DNA of 30,970 nt from Acholeplasmataceae bacterium UBA6190 (GTDB lineage: Bacteria; Bacillota_I; Bacilli_A; Acholeplasmatales; Acholeplasmataceae). Where the stretch lies: the NCBI GenBank assembly GCA_002422045.1, contig DITG01000069.1, forward strand, positions 345 to 31,314, given 5' to 3'. The translations under genes were made by a program, and so were the position numbers. This document shows, piece by piece, positions 30,206-30,970 of the stretch (positions are counted from its first letter, which is position 1; every line of letters starts with the position of its first letter). The notes under the pieces were generated by a model. That model did no database searches, was not told the origin of the DNA, and worked only from the letters and a program-made list of their open reading frames with translations.

Positions 30206-30748
30206 TTATTTAGCGTTATATACTTCGGGTTTCAGAATGCCAACATAAGGCAAATTGCGGTAAAATTCATCATAATCGAGACCATATCCCACCACAAATG
30301 CTTTGGGTATGACTCGTCCAACGTAATCAGGTTGATATTCTCTGACTCTGCCGGCGGGTTTATCAAGCAAGGTTGCAATCTTCACTGAGCGTGCGCCCCT
30401 GTGCTTGAGTAATTCTAAGATGGTGACGATGGTGTTTGCAGTATCGACGATATCTTCGACAATGAGCACATCGCGGTCCTTGACAGAAATGTCTAGATCC
30501 ATTTTGATTTTGACATCACCTGAAGACGCGATACCGCCATGATAACTTGAAACTGACATGTAAGCGAGTTCGAACTTAAGATCGATTTCTCTGGATAAAT
30601 CAGCCATGAAGGGCACACAACCCTTGAGTAGACCAATCAGAAGTGGGTTCTGATTCCGATAATCTTCGGTGATCTGACGACCCATCGTCTTGCAGATGTC
30701 TTGAATTTCTTGTTCGGATACGAGAATGGATTGAATATCATTGTGCAT
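30206..30748 (-). CDS. hpt: Hypoxanthine phosphoribosyltransferase
   Basis: Hpt salvages hypoxanthine and guanine with PRPP to IMP and GMP. The 180-aa protein shows LLIGLLKGCVPFMADL, the PRPP loop VLIVEDIVDTANTI at 94-107, and KIATLLDKPAGR and VVGYGLDYDEFYRNLPYVG near the C-terminus. ATG 30748 is preferred over in-frame upstream codons because AGAGGA precedes it and the family start fits. It overlaps the tilS stop by 11 bases. tilS-hpt-ftsH is the classic Firmicutes order. Confidence 0.96.
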   Translation of the reverse strand: MHNDIQSILVSEQEIQDICKTMGRQITEDYRNQNPLLIGLLKGCVPFMADLSREIDLKFELAYMSVSSYHGGIASSGDVKIKMDLDISVKDRDVLIVEDIVDTANTIVTILELLKHRGARSVKIATLLDKPAGRVREYQPDYVGRVIPKAFVVGYGLDYDEFYRNLPYVGILKPEVYNAK

Positions 30749-30970
30749 GTTTTTTGTCCTCTTTAATCGTAAAATAGAGTGTCTTGTCGTTGCCAAGCGT
30801 CTGGTTGACGTAATGGTGCTGAACCCATAAAATTTGATCATTCGAATCTGTCAATACCCAAAGATTTTGACGTTCAGCCATCGGTACTTTCGAATCGATC
30901 AATAACTTTTTAAGCTTCTTATGACCGTAATCAAAAGCGAGTTGGTCACCGTCTTTTCGATGGCGTAGCC
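30738..30970 (-). CDS. tilS: tRNA(Ile)-lysidine synthase, C-terminal part (cut by window edge)
   Basis: Reading leftward from 30968 gives about 76 residues to TGA at 30740-30738: LRHRKDGDQLAFDYGHKKLK, then KLLIDSKVPMAERQNLWVLT and DQILWVQHHYVN. This is the C-terminal TilS domain (R-x-GD ... G-KKLKK-LID-KVP ... ilWV), which helps bind tRNA-Ile2 for lysidine formation at C34. The 5' part is outside the window. It overlaps the hpt start by 11 bases, and the tilS-hpt-ftsH order supports the call. No ATG is needed in the window, so a start-to-stop search would miss it. Confidence 0.87.
   Translation of the reverse strand, partial: LRHRKDGDQLAFDYGHKKLKKLLIDSKVPMAERQNLWVLTDSNDQILWVQHHYVNQTLGNDKTLYFTIKEDKKHAQ

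Noticed and set aside
1..30970. CRISPR arrays, tRNA or rRNA genes, insertion sequences, phage genes
   Set aside because: No repeat-spacer pattern, cloverleaf, rRNA-like stretch, transposase or integrase was found on either strand.

Overview
The window looks like chromosomal DNA from a low-GC Firmicutes/Mollicutes relative that reads TGA as stop (many genes end in TGA and Trp is TGG). The gene content fits a free-living, wall-less or deep-branching lineage such as Acholeplasmatales or Izemoplasmatales: RNA polymerase delta (rpoE), many SD-driven short operons, several Cys-anchored lipoproteins with paralog-poor helical or PASTA/lamin-tail architectures, and no sporulation or wall genes in view. 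The lineage call is inference; the standard code is seen directly. No rRNA, tRNA, CRISPR array, insertion sequence or phage gene was seen, and no gene-free stretch exceeds about 180 bases.

Layout. 1-2544 (+): a terminator of an upstream gene, then a surface lipoprotein with three PASTA-like repeats, a lamin-tail domain and a complete thermonuclease domain, coupled by ATGA to a two-TM membrane protein. 2543-7243 (+): a tight operon of two tandem NrnA-type DHH phosphoesterases, a TtcA-family PP-loop tRNA thiolase, an MgtC/SapB membrane protein and mnmE. 7253-10145 (+): dnaX, ybaB, recR and a small membrane protein (the classic Firmicutes dnaX-recR block). 10149-14757 (+): rpoE, a YgjV-like/GNAT-like membrane protein, pyrG behind a leader attenuator, and fba behind a cre-like site with a hypothetical gene downstream (compare the Bacillus rpoE-pyrG-fba order).

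14835-18270: a leftward operon (4-TM protein, XRE regulator, quinone-oxidoreductase-like MDR enzyme) diverges from a rightward aldehyde dehydrogenase and a MORN-repeat protein; a tandem 21-bp repeat lies across both promoters. 18419-24960: a small lipoprotein (+) converges on an 865-aa FN3-containing lipoprotein (-), followed upstream by an FtsX/MacB-type ABC permease and its ATPase (-). 25101-26459 (+): a membrane protein gene interrupted in frame by one TAG. 26498-30970 (-): tilS (partial)-hpt-ftsH-rqcP with overlapping genes, then lysS with its own promoter.

The most interesting signals are: a pyrG leader that starts GGGC and carries a terminator whose 5' strand is pyrimidine-rich, as needed for CTP-sensing reiterative-transcription attenuation; a cre-like element centred about 56 bp upstream of the inferred fba start; the tandem operator between the XRE operon and the aldehyde dehydrogenase gene; a 16-bp perfect palindrome in the leader of the TAG-broken gene; and the PASTA/lamin-tail/thermonuclease surface protein with its coupled membrane partner next to two nanoRNase-type genes, suggesting (inference) extracellular nucleic acid scavenging.
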